Positions 16,791-24,789 of a stretch of DNA of 64,000 bases are shown here, piece by piece. The notes beneath the pieces are model-generated. The model ran no database searches. It had not been told where the DNA came from and worked only from the letters and a program-made list of their open reading frames with translations. Position 1 is the first letter of the stretch. Every line of letters begins with the position of its first letter. The stretch lies in contig JADFMY010000003.1 in assembly GCA_022563685.1 (NCBI GenBank), forward strand, positions 1 through 64,000, given 5' to 3'. The stretch comes from Pseudomonadota bacterium (GTDB lineage: Bacteria; Pseudomonadota; Gammaproteobacteria; GCA-001735895). The translations under genes and the position numbers were made by a program.

Positions 16791-17570
16791 ATGTCGAAAA
16801 AGTGGGTACGCTATGAACACGCCAGGCAACAGGGATTCGGTATACTCGAAAACGATACAATACTTTGCCATGAAGGCGATATGTACCAAAATCCGAGGGG
16901 CACTGGAGAAAAACTCATGGTAAAAGAGGTGCAGCTACTCGCACCCTGCCAACCCACTAAGATAGTTGCCATGTGGAACAATTTTCATCAGCTGGCGGAA
17001 GCTCAAAATCTTGAACTGCCAGAATTCCCGTTTTACTTCATCAAACCAGAGAGTTGTGTTTCTGGACCTGGCGCCGAGATCGTACATCCGAACGGTTATG
17101 AGGGTCGTCTCATATACGAAGGTGAGTTAGGCGTAGTAATCGGCAAAACCTGCAAAGCTGTCAGTCGGGAAAATATCGCTGGTTATATTTTTGGTTATAC
17201 CTGCATCAACGATGTAACAGCTATTCACCTGCTATTTAAATATGATGCATTTCCTCAGTGGACCCGTTCAAAGAGTTTCGATAGCTTTGGCATCATAGGC
17301 CCTTGTATCGCCGATCTCGATAGCCCGGACTCACTCAGGGTCAGAACCCTCGTTAACGGTGAAGAGCGGCAAAACTATCCCGTGGCTGACATGATATTTT
17401 CTCCGCTGGATTTGGTCAGCCTGATTTCGGGCGACATGACCCTTCATCCTGGCGATGTCATTGCTTGCGGTACGTCTCTGGGTGTTAAGACCATGAAACC
17501 AAATACAGTAGTTGACGTTGAAATCGAAGGCATCGGCACCTTAACCAACATTTATCGGCCAGAGGTTTAA
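16791..17570 (+). CDS. Fumarylacetoacetate hydrolase-family protein
   Basis: A 259-residue FAH-fold protein. The metal-binding acidic residues are visible in YEGELGVVIGK (two Glu) and in the later Asp of SFDSFGIIGPCI; the helix NDVTAI and QWTRSKSFDSFG are typical of the FAH/HpcE/UGL hydratase-isomerase group. Such enzymes cleave C-C bonds of, or isomerise/decarboxylate, acylpyruvate-like or 2-keto acids in aromatic and amino-acid breakdown. The start has AGGAA about six bases upstream. The ggt gene follows after only 2 bp, so the two are cotranscribed. The precise substrate is not inferable. Confidence 0.88.
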   Translation: MSKKWVRYEHARQQGFGILENDTILCHEGDMYQNPRGTGEKLMVKEVQLLAPCQPTKIVAMWNNFHQLAEAQNLELPEFPFYFIKPESCVSGPGAEIVHPNGYEGRLIYEGELGVVIGKTCKAVSRENIAGYIFGYTCINDVTAIHLLFKYDAFPQWTRSKSFDSFGIIGPCIADLDSPDSLRVRTLVNGEERQNYPVADMIFSPLDLVSLISGDMTLHPGDVIACGTSLGVKTMKPNTVVDVEIEGIGTLTNIYRPEV

Positions 17571-17572
17571 CC

Positions 17573-19162
17573 ATGAGGAACCACCAATTTCCGGGACGCT
17601 CGGTGGTGATGTCAACCGATGCCATGGCGGCGACCAGCCAGCCCATGGCTACCCAGGCAGCTTTACAAATCTTGCGCGATGGCGGCAACGCGCTCGATGC
17701 TGCAATCGCTGCAAGTGCAACACTTGCCGTAGTCGAAAGCTACTCGACGGGCATCGGTGGTGACTGCTTTATTCTTTACCACGAAGCGTCCAGTGGCAAA
17801 CTGCATGCGCTCAACGGCAGTGGGCGGTCGGCTGCAGCTGCAACAATCGAGGCGATGCAGTCGCGAGGACATGAGACTATGCCTGAACAGGGTATACTCG
17901 CGGTTACCGTACCAGGTGCCGTCGATGCCTGGCATTGTGCCCATAACAGGCTGGGTAGTCTGTCGTTTAAGGATCTCCTGCAGCCCGCCATTCACTATGC
18001 TGAACAGGGTTATGCTGTCAGCCCGATCATTGCGCATAACTGGAAGTCTTGCGAAACACTTTTATCACAAACGCCTGAAGCAGCAGCAGCCTACCTGATC
18101 GACGGGAAAGCACCGCAAGCCGGAATGATTCACCGCCAGCCAGACCTCGCCAAAAGCCTGCGACTGATTGCCGATCAGGGACGTGATGCTTTTTATCAAG
18201 GTGCGATCGCCGAGGAAATTATCCGTTTTAGCGATTCACACAACGGATTACTCAGTCTCGATGATTTAGCCAGCCACCAGTCGGAATGGGTAGACCCGAT
18301 CAGCTCGGATTATCGTGGATACCGGGTTTGCGAAATTCCGCCTAACAGCCAGGGAATCACCACTTTGATGGCTTTAAATATACTGGCACAGACCGAGGTA
18401 TCGCAATTCGAGCATCTCAGTGCCGGCCATATTCACCTTTTAAGCCAGGCCTTTTCCCTGGCGATGGCCGAGCGCGATCGTTTTATTTCTGATCCCGAAT
18501 TTAATCAGCTGCCGGTAGATGAGCTACTCTCTACTGAATTTGCAAAAACGCAATTTGCGCGCATCAAAATGGATCAGGTGCTGGCGCAACCAGTTTCGTC
18601 AATATTACCGAATCACAAAAACACCGTCTATCTGAGCGTAGTCGATAAGAGTCGAAATGCCTGTTCACTGATTAACAGCGTATTTTATTCATGGGGCAGC
18701 GGGTTGGTAGCCGGTTCGACCGGAATCAACCTGCAAAACCGGGGTAGTGGATTCACCCTGGAGCCGGGGCATTTTAACCAACTGGAACCTAGAAAACGCC
18801 CGATGCACACCATCATTCCTGCGATGGTTTACCAGGGTGAGAAACCGGTTCTCTGCTTTGGAGTCATGGCCGGACAGTACCAGGCGATGGGCCAAACCTA
18901 CGTGCTCTCCAACTGGATTGACTATGGCATGGATATCCAGCAATCACTAGACGCGGCTCGTTTCCTTCTCTACGACGGCGAATTATCTGTCGAGGCGGCT
19001 ATTTCCGCTGAGACACGAAATACTCTTTCCGGTCTTGGCCATCAGGTCGCTGTTGCGGATTCTCCGCTCGGCGGTGGCCAGGCGATCTATATCGACTGGG
19101 AAAATGGTGTATTGCACGGAGGCTCGGACCCAAGAAAAGACGGCATGGCCGCGGGTTTTTAA
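17573..19162 (+). CDS. Gamma-glutamyltransferase / glutathione hydrolase family
   Basis: An Ntn-hydrolase made as a 529-residue precursor and autocleaved before a catalytic Thr. The large-subunit part shows MATQAALQILRDGGNALDAAIAA and ESYSTGIGGDCFILYH; the cleavage site is HKN-TVYLSVVDKSRNACSLINS, with Thr as nucleophile; the small-subunit loop GSGFTLEPGHFNQLEPRKRPMHTIIPAM is also family-like. I see no signal peptide, so it is probably cytoplasmic, unlike E. coli Ggt, and could be one of the GGT-like amidohydrolases acting on other gamma-glutamyl or acyl amides. It is translationally close (2 bp) to the FAH-family gene. Convergent with the MFS gene. Confidence 0.9.
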   Translation: MRNHQFPGRSVVMSTDAMAATSQPMATQAALQILRDGGNALDAAIAASATLAVVESYSTGIGGDCFILYHEASSGKLHALNGSGRSAAAATIEAMQSRGHETMPEQGILAVTVPGAVDAWHCAHNRLGSLSFKDLLQPAIHYAEQGYAVSPIIAHNWKSCETLLSQTPEAAAAYLIDGKAPQAGMIHRQPDLAKSLRLIADQGRDAFYQGAIAEEIIRFSDSHNGLLSLDDLASHQSEWVDPISSDYRGYRVCEIPPNSQGITTLMALNILAQTEVSQFEHLSAGHIHLLSQAFSLAMAERDRFISDPEFNQLPVDELLSTEFAKTQFARIKMDQVLAQPVSSILPNHKNTVYLSVVDKSRNACSLINSVFYSWGSGLVAGSTGINLQNRGSGFTLEPGHFNQLEPRKRPMHTIIPAMVYQGEKPVLCFGVMAGQYQAMGQTYVLSNWIDYGMDIQQSLDAARFLLYDGELSVEAAISAETRNTLSGLGHQVAVADSPLGGGQAIYIDWENGVLHGGSDPRKDGMAAGF

Positions 19163-19187
19163 TGTTCCTTTGCAAAACTTTTTAATC

Positions 19188-19240
19188 CTAAGGTTAAGCA
19201 AGACTCGATGTGTCAAACCTTCCAGCAGTATATGGATCGA
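19188..19240 (+). repeat. Degenerate MITE left-end fragment
   Basis: The stretch starts CTAAGGTTAAG and continues to ACCTTCCAGCAGTATATGGAT, which matches the sequence following the first hairpin of copy 1 (ACCTTCCAGCAGTACACGGAT) with two changes. The first hairpin itself is decayed. It lies just after the ggt stop and 30 bp from the minimal element. Confidence 0.6.
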
Positions 19241-19266
19241 GTAACGATGAACTAGAGCAATGTATA

Positions 19267-19301
19267 TTAAGGAACCTCTGAATAATTCAGACCTTCCTTA
19301 A
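19267..19301 (+). mobile_element. Minimal MITE (two fused terminal repeats, 27 bp)
   Basis: The 27-bp core (19271-19297) is GGAACCTCTGAATAATTC joined to AGACCTTCC: the right terminal repeat runs straight into the left terminal repeat, with no internal hairpins. TTAA flanks both sides (19267-19270 and 19298-19301). The right TTAA provides the TAA stop codon of the convergent MFS gene. Confidence 0.75.
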
Positions 19302-20482
19302 GTTTCAGCCAGCCGAGATAGTCGGTGGGCAACCAGATATAAGACCAACCCTACAAAAGCCAGGACGACAAGCACAGGCAACACCAGGTCATAGCCGCCG
19401 ACTCCCCAGATAAGCGATCCGACAAACGGGGCCGATGCGGAACCGACCAGGTAGCACAGCGCCAACGCGCCGAATTTTGCACCGAAATTGTTTCCTCCCA
19501 GGATATTTCTGGCAATCACCGGTCGCACAATGCTGATTATGCCATGACCCGCCCCAAACAGGATGACAAACCCGACCAAAAGCGTTGGTGTAGAAGCTGT
19601 GCCGAATAGTAGCAGGATCGCTATCCCTACCACGATAAAACAACTGGTGGTAATTTCGTGGATAGTGATGTAGCGCTCTGCTGCCATCATTGCCAGCCTG
19701 CCTGCCACCTGCATCGGACCGATGAACGATGCCGCGATAATTGCTGCGTCTGCATGAATGCCACGATCGTTAAGAATCGGCAGTAGATGATGTATCGTAA
19801 CACCCTGTACCAGGGCTAAAAATGCAAAGCCCAGGGCCAAAAACCAGAACGTGGGCCGCTTAAGATAAGCGTGGCGGTGAACTACCTCCTCTGTTTGTTG
19901 TAACTCCGCTGCTATTCCAGATCGCTCCACTGTCCGCGCGCCCAGCCACATCAATGGTGTCGCGATAAAAATCAATATAGTAGCAAAAACCTGAACCGCC
20001 ACATTCCAGCCGAAAGCTTCGGAAAGCGCATGTGCACCGGGAAAACTGATCGTACTGGCAAATCCTGCAACCAACGTAACCAGAATGATTGCTTGTTTGG
20101 CGTTCACTCCTCTGGCATGGGTAATCAGTGCAAAGCAGGGTACGTACAGGCAACCTGCCATCATCACCCCGATCAAACCCCAGACCAGATAGAACTCCCG
20201 CAACTCGGTCACGAACGAAAGTGCGATCAGACAAAACCCGCCTAGCAAAGTACTGCCAGCCATCATCAACGCCCCTTTACCGGTATCGATCAAACGTCCG
20301 GCAAGCGGCGCTACGAAAGCAGAGACAAAAATAGCGAGTGTTATCGCGGCGGTAAGATCCGCTTTAGACCAGCCGAGCGATTGTTCCCATCGAAGCAGAA
20401 GGGCCGGAAACAGGTAAAAGAGTCCGGCCCAGACCAGGGTTTGGCCAACAGCGAGAAAGATGATAGCCCGATCTTTTATCAT
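19298..20482 (-). CDS. Major facilitator superfamily carrier (MCT-like)
   Basis: Twelve hydrophobic segments can be counted in a 394-residue protein. Loop 2-3 is APLAGRLIDTGKGALMMAG, the degenerate G-x-x-x-D-R motif of MFS carriers. I start it at ATG 20482 (MIKDRAIIFLAVGQTL) because the earlier in-frame starts would overlap the upstream gene and add a hydrophilic tail atypical for the family. The general look (helix 1 GQTLVWAGLFYLFPALLL, helix 4 GVMMAGCLYVPCFALI) resembles monocarboxylate-type permeases, but the substrate is unknown. It is 55 bp downstream of the persulfide dioxygenase-rhodanese gene. Its stop codon is within a mobile-element target duplication. Confidence 0.85.
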   Translation of the reverse strand: MIKDRAIIFLAVGQTLVWAGLFYLFPALLLRWEQSLGWSKADLTAAITLAIFVSAFVAPLAGRLIDTGKGALMMAGSTLLGGFCLIALSFVTELREFYLVWGLIGVMMAGCLYVPCFALITHARGVNAKQAIILVTLVAGFASTISFPGAHALSEAFGWNVAVQVFATILIFIATPLMWLGARTVERSGIAAELQQTEEVVHRHAYLKRPTFWFLALGFAFLALVQGVTIHHLLPILNDRGIHADAAIIAASFIGPMQVAGRLAMMAAERYITIHEITTSCFIVVGIAILLLFGTASTPTLLVGFVILFGAGHGIISIVRPVIARNILGGNNFGAKFGALALCYLVGSASAPFVGSLIWGVGGYDLVLPVLVVLAFVGLVLYLVAHRLSRLAET

Positions 20483-20537
20483 CAAATAGAGGTGGTTCCT
20501 TAATATTAGCCGGCAGGTTGGTTTGCTGGATTCTACT

Positions 20538-21590
20538 TTATTCGCTTTCGACTGGATATCCGGCATCGATCCAGTTGGGCATACCACTGTGGCTGATGCA
20601 GATTATATGATCCAGTCCCTGCAGACCCAGGTTGGTGAAAGCAGTTTGAGCGCGTCGACCCGACCGGCAGTAGACATATACCTGTTCGAACTCCTTTAAC
20701 TCATCGACATGCTCATTTTCGGTACCGATCGGTATATTGCGGCTACCCGGTACGTGGCCCCTGGAAAATTCCTCGACAGTGCGATTATCCATGATCAGCT
20801 TATTCTCGGGTAAGGAGCGCCAGACTTTGTGCAAGTCGTCCATGGTGAAATCGTGCAACAGGTAGCGGCGCGGGTCGAAGTTGACTCCGATACTGGTATT
20901 GGCTGGCACGGCCTCATTTATTTTCTTGGGCAGGTCAAGGTTCAGGTTATTCATCAGATCGACAAACGACTGCTTTTCCCGGTTATTACCGAGCCTGGGG
21001 TTCCATTTCTTTTCCTCGCCAATGGTCGACCAGGTTTTGCCATTGTAGTCGTGCGCTGGATAGACGAGGGTTTCATCACCCAGGGTAAACAGTTTTTGCG
21101 TGATACTATCGTATAGCCTGCCTGGATCTCCGTCCTGAAAATCAGTCCGGCCACAGCCTCTGATCAACAACGTATCACCGCTAAAAACCATACCATCGAC
21201 GTAATAACAGGTGCAGGCAGAAGTATGCCCTGGCGTGGCTATCGCCCGTATCTGGTAATTGCCTAGCGTTAACTCCTGTTGGTCCCCGATTAAAATATCA
21301 ATTGCCTGAAGGCCCGAGTTCTCACCAAAAACAATCCTGGCACCGGTCATTTGCCGAATTTTCCCGGAAGACGTGACGTGGTCCGCATGAGGGTGAGTTT
21401 CGATCGTATAGAGTAATTCGATACCCAACTCATTGATGATCTGCATATCGCGATCGAATTGCTCACGTACCGGGTCAATCAGTGCGCCTTCCCGGGTTTT
21501 GGAGTCGACCAGTAGATAACTATAGGTACAACTCTCGCGATCAAACAGCTGTTTGACCATTAATGTAGGATGGGTTACGGGTATAGTCAT
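20538..21590 (-). CDS. Persulfide dioxygenase-rhodanese fusion protein
   Basis: Residues about 1-235 are an ETHE1-type metallo-beta-lactamase fold: THPHADHVTSS (Fe ligands), ATPGHTSACTCYY, FSGDTLLIRGCGRTDFQDGDPGRLYDS and YPAHDYNGKTWSTIGEE. Residues about 255-350 are a rhodanese domain with active-site Cys in VYVYCRSGRRAQTA. The N-terminal domain oxidises glutathione persulfide to sulfite; the rhodanese domain moves sulfane sulfur between glutathione persulfide/thiosulfate and glutathione. This fused architecture is known from some proteobacteria. It fits a sulfur-oxidising cell, where the sulfite produced can be handed to the reverse-acting AprBA encoded at 41275-43744. It is cytoplasmic, with no signal peptide. 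Confidence 0.92.
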   Translation of the reverse strand: MTIPVTHPTLMVKQLFDRESCTYSYLLVDSKTREGALIDPVREQFDRDMQIINELGIELLYTIETHPHADHVTSSGKIRQMTGARIVFGENSGLQAIDILIGDQQELTLGNYQIRAIATPGHTSACTCYYVDGMVFSGDTLLIRGCGRTDFQDGDPGRLYDSITQKLFTLGDETLVYPAHDYNGKTWSTIGEEKKWNPRLGNNREKQSFVDLMNNLNLDLPKKINEAVPANTSIGVNFDPRRYLLHDFTMDDLHKVWRSLPENKLIMDNRTVEEFSRGHVPGSRNIPIGTENEHVDELKEFEQVYVYCRSGRRAQTAFTNLGLQGLDHIICISHSGMPNWIDAGYPVESE

Positions 21591-21708
21591 AATTATTTAG
21601 GTACTAAGTCTGGTCTTTTTCCGCTGCAATCAGTATATGTTTTTCGGGCACCGGCACAATGCTAAACAATCCTAGAATTCTCGACTCAATTCGATATTAT
21701 GCGCTCCC

Positions 21709-22293
21709 ATGAAACTCGACAACTTCACCTATCAGGACTGGCTGAATAATGCCCTTTTGCCAATCGTCATAATCATAGTGGCAATCGTTATCGTTGTGCT
21801 TATCAACCGGCATAAACTTCGACAACACTGGCAGGAGCGGAGTACTCGCCGCTGCCTGAACCGGATAGGTATCGATCAAAGATCTAATCTGAGATGCCCC
21901 GATGGATTAGGTGGTAGCTTTAACATCGATCGCCTGGTTATGCTTCACGATTCAATCCTGTTGGTCTCTCTTAAACCTTTTTCCGGTAATATTTACTGTG
22001 CCGACAATATCCCCGAGTGGACTCAGTTAGTTGGCCCAAAAAGCTTTAAATTCGAAAATCCACTATTCGATCTGGAGCATCAGGTTAACGCGATCCGTAT
22101 TCAGGCACCCGATGTACCCATTCGAGGATTCCTGTTTTTTGACCACAGGGCCCGGTTCCCCAAAGGGCATCCTGAGCAGGTATTGTATCCTGCCAATATT
22201 CCCGAGAATTTTTTTGGTGTTAATTGCCCGGAGCCCGACGACACAGTACTAAAGACCTGGGACGTTTTGGTCGATCTTCCAAAACGACTTTAA
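21709..22293 (+). CDS. Membrane-anchored NERD-domain protein
   Basis: One N-terminal membrane helix (residues about 16-33, ALLPIVIIIVAIVIVVLI) precedes a cytoplasmic domain. The latter carries nuclease-related (NERD) signatures: CPDGLGGSFNIDRLVM followed by ILLVSLKPFSGNIYCADNIPEWTQ and FENPLFDLEHQVNAI. These match the D-x-x-I-D-H ... K core of the restriction-endonuclease-like fold, although the usual E-x-K is here S-L-K, so catalytic competence is doubtful. NERD proteins have been seen in DNA-processing and plasmid contexts but most are uncharacterised. It is monocistronic and divergent from the persulfide dioxygenase gene (118 bp apart). Confidence 0.7.
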   Translation: MKLDNFTYQDWLNNALLPIVIIIVAIVIVVLINRHKLRQHWQERSTRRCLNRIGIDQRSNLRCPDGLGGSFNIDRLVMLHDSILLVSLKPFSGNIYCADNIPEWTQLVGPKSFKFENPLFDLEHQVNAIRIQAPDVPIRGFLFFDHRARFPKGHPEQVLYPANIPENFFGVNCPEPDDTVLKTWDVLVDLPKRL

Positions 22294-22581
22294 TGAGTCG
22301 TAATAAATTAGGCTCTTCCCCAAATCGAGTGGGTAGATTATGCCTGTAGGTCCGAATTCATTCGGCCCATATTTTGATTACTATCAATACTAGCGAAATC
22401 TCCCTCCCTACGAATCGAAATATAGGCTCAGGTACTGCTAAGACTTGAAATGTCCCTTTAGAAAGCACAAAATGCGGCTGCTGATCAATAAAGCGGTTGA
22501 GATATTCCATAACCTCACACACCGATTTAATCTCTACCGTACAATAACTAAGCAATATTATAACCGAGGAGATATATAATA
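22294..22581. other. Intergenic region upstream of the TRAP operon
   Basis: The region should contain the promoter of dctP; GAGGAG lies ten bases before ATG 22582. Near its left edge, GGCTCTTCCCCAAATCGAG (22311-22329) resembles the terminal repeat of ISL3-family elements, but no partner end or transposase is present. A 65-codon minus-strand frame across most of the gap has no recognisable features and is not called. Confidence 0.4.
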
Positions 22582-23673
22582 ATGAAACGTCGTGATTTAC
22601 TTAAAGGTGGCGTAGCTGCTGCCCTCGCTACCGGTGCTACTGTAGTTTCCGCACCTGCCATCGCTAAAAGCAAAGTCGAAATTACCATGGTTGCCACCTG
22701 GCCAAGAGACTTTCCAGGTCTCGGAACAGGTGCACAGCGCTTTGCCGAGCGTCTCACTGCCATGACCGATGGCCGCATCAAGGTTAACTACTTTGCTGCC
22801 GGCGAAAGGGTTAAAGCTTTCGACTCATTCGATGAAGTCGCTTCTGGCAACGCACAGATGTACCACGCTGCGGACTACTACTGGAAAGGCAAGCATCCTG
22901 GATGGGCATATTTTACCTCAGTCCCTTTTGGCATGACTTACACTGAAATTAACGCCTGGATTCAATTTGGCGGTGGTCAGGAATTATGGGATGAACTTGC
23001 AGCAGACTATGGCCTGAAGTGTTTGCCCTGTGGAAACACGGGTGTGCAAATGGGCGGTTGGTTCCGCAAGGAAATGAATTCCGCGGATGACTTCAAAGGT
23101 CTCAAGATGCGTATTCCGGGCCTCGGAGGGGATGTGCTCGCCAAAATGGGCGCCTCACCGGTATCTATACCCGGCGGCCAAATTTATGAAAATCTGGTAT
23201 CCGGCGCGATCGACGCTACCGAATGGGTAGGTCCCTGGAACGACAGTTTCATGAAATTTTACGAGGCTGCCAAGTACTATTATTACCCGGGCATGCATGA
23301 ACCCGGATCGATGTTGTCGCTCGGCATAAACAAGAAATTCTGGGATGGCCTGAGCAAGATGGACCAGGCGATTATCACCGCAGCGGCCGAAGTTGAAAAC
23401 TCGGTGATGATGTCGGAATACAACGCCAAGAACGGCGCCGCACTGGCGAGCCTGATATCCGAGCAGGGCGTCAAGCTACGCAGATTTAACGATGATATTT
23501 ACGACAGCTTTGGCGAAGCAGCGCAAGAAGTGTTTGCAGAAGTCCAGCTACACAGCCCGTTGGCCAAGAAAATTCATGCGAGTTTTGAGAAATCGCGTGA
23601 CGAAGTGGGCGCCTGGGCAAAAATTTCAGATCAGGCATACCTGCAGCAACGTAACCGCGTTCTCGGTCTGTAG
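22582..23673 (+). CDS. TRAP transporter solute-binding protein (DctP/TakP type)
   Basis: A periplasmic binding protein of 363 residues. The signal peptide begins MKRRDLLKGG, a twin-arginine style n-region, followed by a hydrophobic stretch to APAIA-KSK. The mature domain begins VEITMVATWPRDFPGLGTGAQRFAERLTAMTDGRI, typical of the TakP/2-oxoacid-mannitol subgroup; FRKEMNSADDFKGLKMRIPGLGGDVLAKMGASPVSIPGGQIYENL contains the Arg that coordinates the ligand carboxylate and the downstream gate. Ligand is therefore an organic acid, possibly a 2-oxo acid or lactate. It is the first gene of a TRAP operon and separated from the permease genes by a strong terminator-like hairpin. Confidence 0.93.
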   Translation: MKRRDLLKGGVAAALATGATVVSAPAIAKSKVEITMVATWPRDFPGLGTGAQRFAERLTAMTDGRIKVNYFAAGERVKAFDSFDEVASGNAQMYHAADYYWKGKHPGWAYFTSVPFGMTYTEINAWIQFGGGQELWDELAADYGLKCLPCGNTGVQMGGWFRKEMNSADDFKGLKMRIPGLGGDVLAKMGASPVSIPGGQIYENLVSGAIDATEWVGPWNDSFMKFYEAAKYYYYPGMHEPGSMLSLGINKKFWDGLSKMDQAIITAAAEVENSVMMSEYNAKNGAALASLISEQGVKLRRFNDDIYDSFGEAAQEVFAEVQLHSPLAKKIHASFEKSRDEVGAWAKISDQAYLQQRNRVLGL

Positions 23674-23695
23674 TCCAACCATCGATAGTGCCATT

Positions 23696-23726
23696 AAAAC
23701 GGAGCCCTCGGGCTCCGTTTTATTTC
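23696..23726 (+). terminator. Rho-independent terminator between dctP and dctQM
   Basis: A perfect GC-rich stem AAAACGGAGCC / GGCTCCGTTTT with a short loop is followed by ATTT. It lies 22 bp after the dctP stop and before the small permease. Partial termination would give more binding protein than permease, a usual stoichiometry in TRAP systems; this role is inferred. Confidence 0.88.
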
Positions 23727-23748
23727 GCCCTCATATAAATTAATCATT

Positions 23749-24786
23749 ATGCTGGCACCTCATCATATTGCTTTAATCAGTCGCGCTCTGGCTAATATGA
23801 TGATCTGCGGGGTATTTTTATACCTGTTCAACAATTATCTGGTCTACTGGCAGGATTTACCCGGTCCTTATAATCTGTTGTCTCATTACGAGTTTCTGGG
23901 CCTTGAATCTCTAAACCCCGTCCTCAACGATGGGCAGTTGACCCAGGGCTGGATACAGTTGTTCGTTTATCTCGGCATCTTAATCATGAGTGCAGGTTAT
24001 GCATTCAAAACAGGTACGAGAACACTACTACAGGATTCACAACGTTATGCACGGCTATCGGCATATGTCATCCGACTCTCTTTTTGGTCGGTGGTTCTGA
24101 TCGGTGCCATCGATATGTTGATATCTTTATTGCGCGTCGAAGATATGCTCGAGTTCTGGGTAGGTGAATGGCTTAAGCAACAATTGGGGCGTCCTATTTT
24201 TCGCGGCACCTATATTCATTACCCATTAATCATCATTTCTGCGGTGATCGCTGCGCGTATTCGCCACATCAGTTTTTCCTGGCTGGCATTGATGGTGGTT
24301 CTCTCAGAGTTTTTAATCGTCATTACTCGTTTCGTATTTTCTTACGAACAGGTGTATATGGGGGACGTGGTACGTTTCTGGTATGCAGCTTTATTCCTGT
24401 TCGCCAGCGCCTATACCCTGGTAGCAGAAGGCCACGTTCGGGTGGACGTGCTTTATGCAGGATTTACCCGCCGCACGAAAGCCTGGGTGGATTCGATCGG
24501 AACTGTATTACTTGGAATGCCGATCTGTTGGGTAATACTGATGCACGGCATGGGCGGCAAAGGTAATAGCATTAACGCTCCATTACTCAGTTTTGAGGTA
24601 TCGCAAAGCGGCTATGGCATGTATGTGAATTACCTCCTGGCCGGGTTCCTGGTGGTATTCGCAGTTTCCATGCTGATTCAATTCGTTAGTTACCTGCTAT
24701 TCAATATAGATGTGCTGAATAACCGGCCGGACGATCTAGAAAGACCAGGCTATCGACAATTAATCGATTCAGGAACCGTGAACTAG
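23749..24786 (+). CDS. TRAP transporter small permease (DctQ family), enlarged
   Basis: At 345 residues this is about twice the usual DctQ length (150-200). Seven or more hydrophobic segments can be counted: the C-terminal ~170 residues (FWYAALFLFASAYTLVAEGHVRVDVLYAGFTRRTKAWVDSIGTVLLG) hold the DctQ domain with its E-x-H-V-R-V-D-V motif, while the N-terminal half adds four extra helices. Long DctQ subunits occur together with long DctM subunits in the TakPQM-type subgroup. Start ATG 23749 has no clear Shine-Dalgarno. The large permease follows after 3 bp. Confidence 0.88.
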   Translation: MLAPHHIALISRALANMMICGVFLYLFNNYLVYWQDLPGPYNLLSHYEFLGLESLNPVLNDGQLTQGWIQLFVYLGILIMSAGYAFKTGTRTLLQDSQRYARLSAYVIRLSFWSVVLIGAIDMLISLLRVEDMLEFWVGEWLKQQLGRPIFRGTYIHYPLIIISAVIAARIRHISFSWLALMVVLSEFLIVITRFVFSYEQVYMGDVVRFWYAALFLFASAYTLVAEGHVRVDVLYAGFTRRTKAWVDSIGTVLLGMPICWVILMHGMGGKGNSINAPLLSFEVSQSGYGMYVNYLLAGFLVVFAVSMLIQFVSYLLFNIDVLNNRPDDLERPGYRQLIDSGTVN

Positions 24787-24789
24787 CCA

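Noticed and set aside
22311-22329. Solo ISL3-like terminal repeat (GGCTCTTCCCCAAATCGAG)
   Set aside because: Only one end is present, with no partner repeat, target duplication or transposase, so it could be chance.
22358-22555. 65-codon minus-strand frame upstream of the TRAP operon
   Set aside because: No ribosome-binding site or recognisable domain was found, and it occupies the expected promoter region of dctP.
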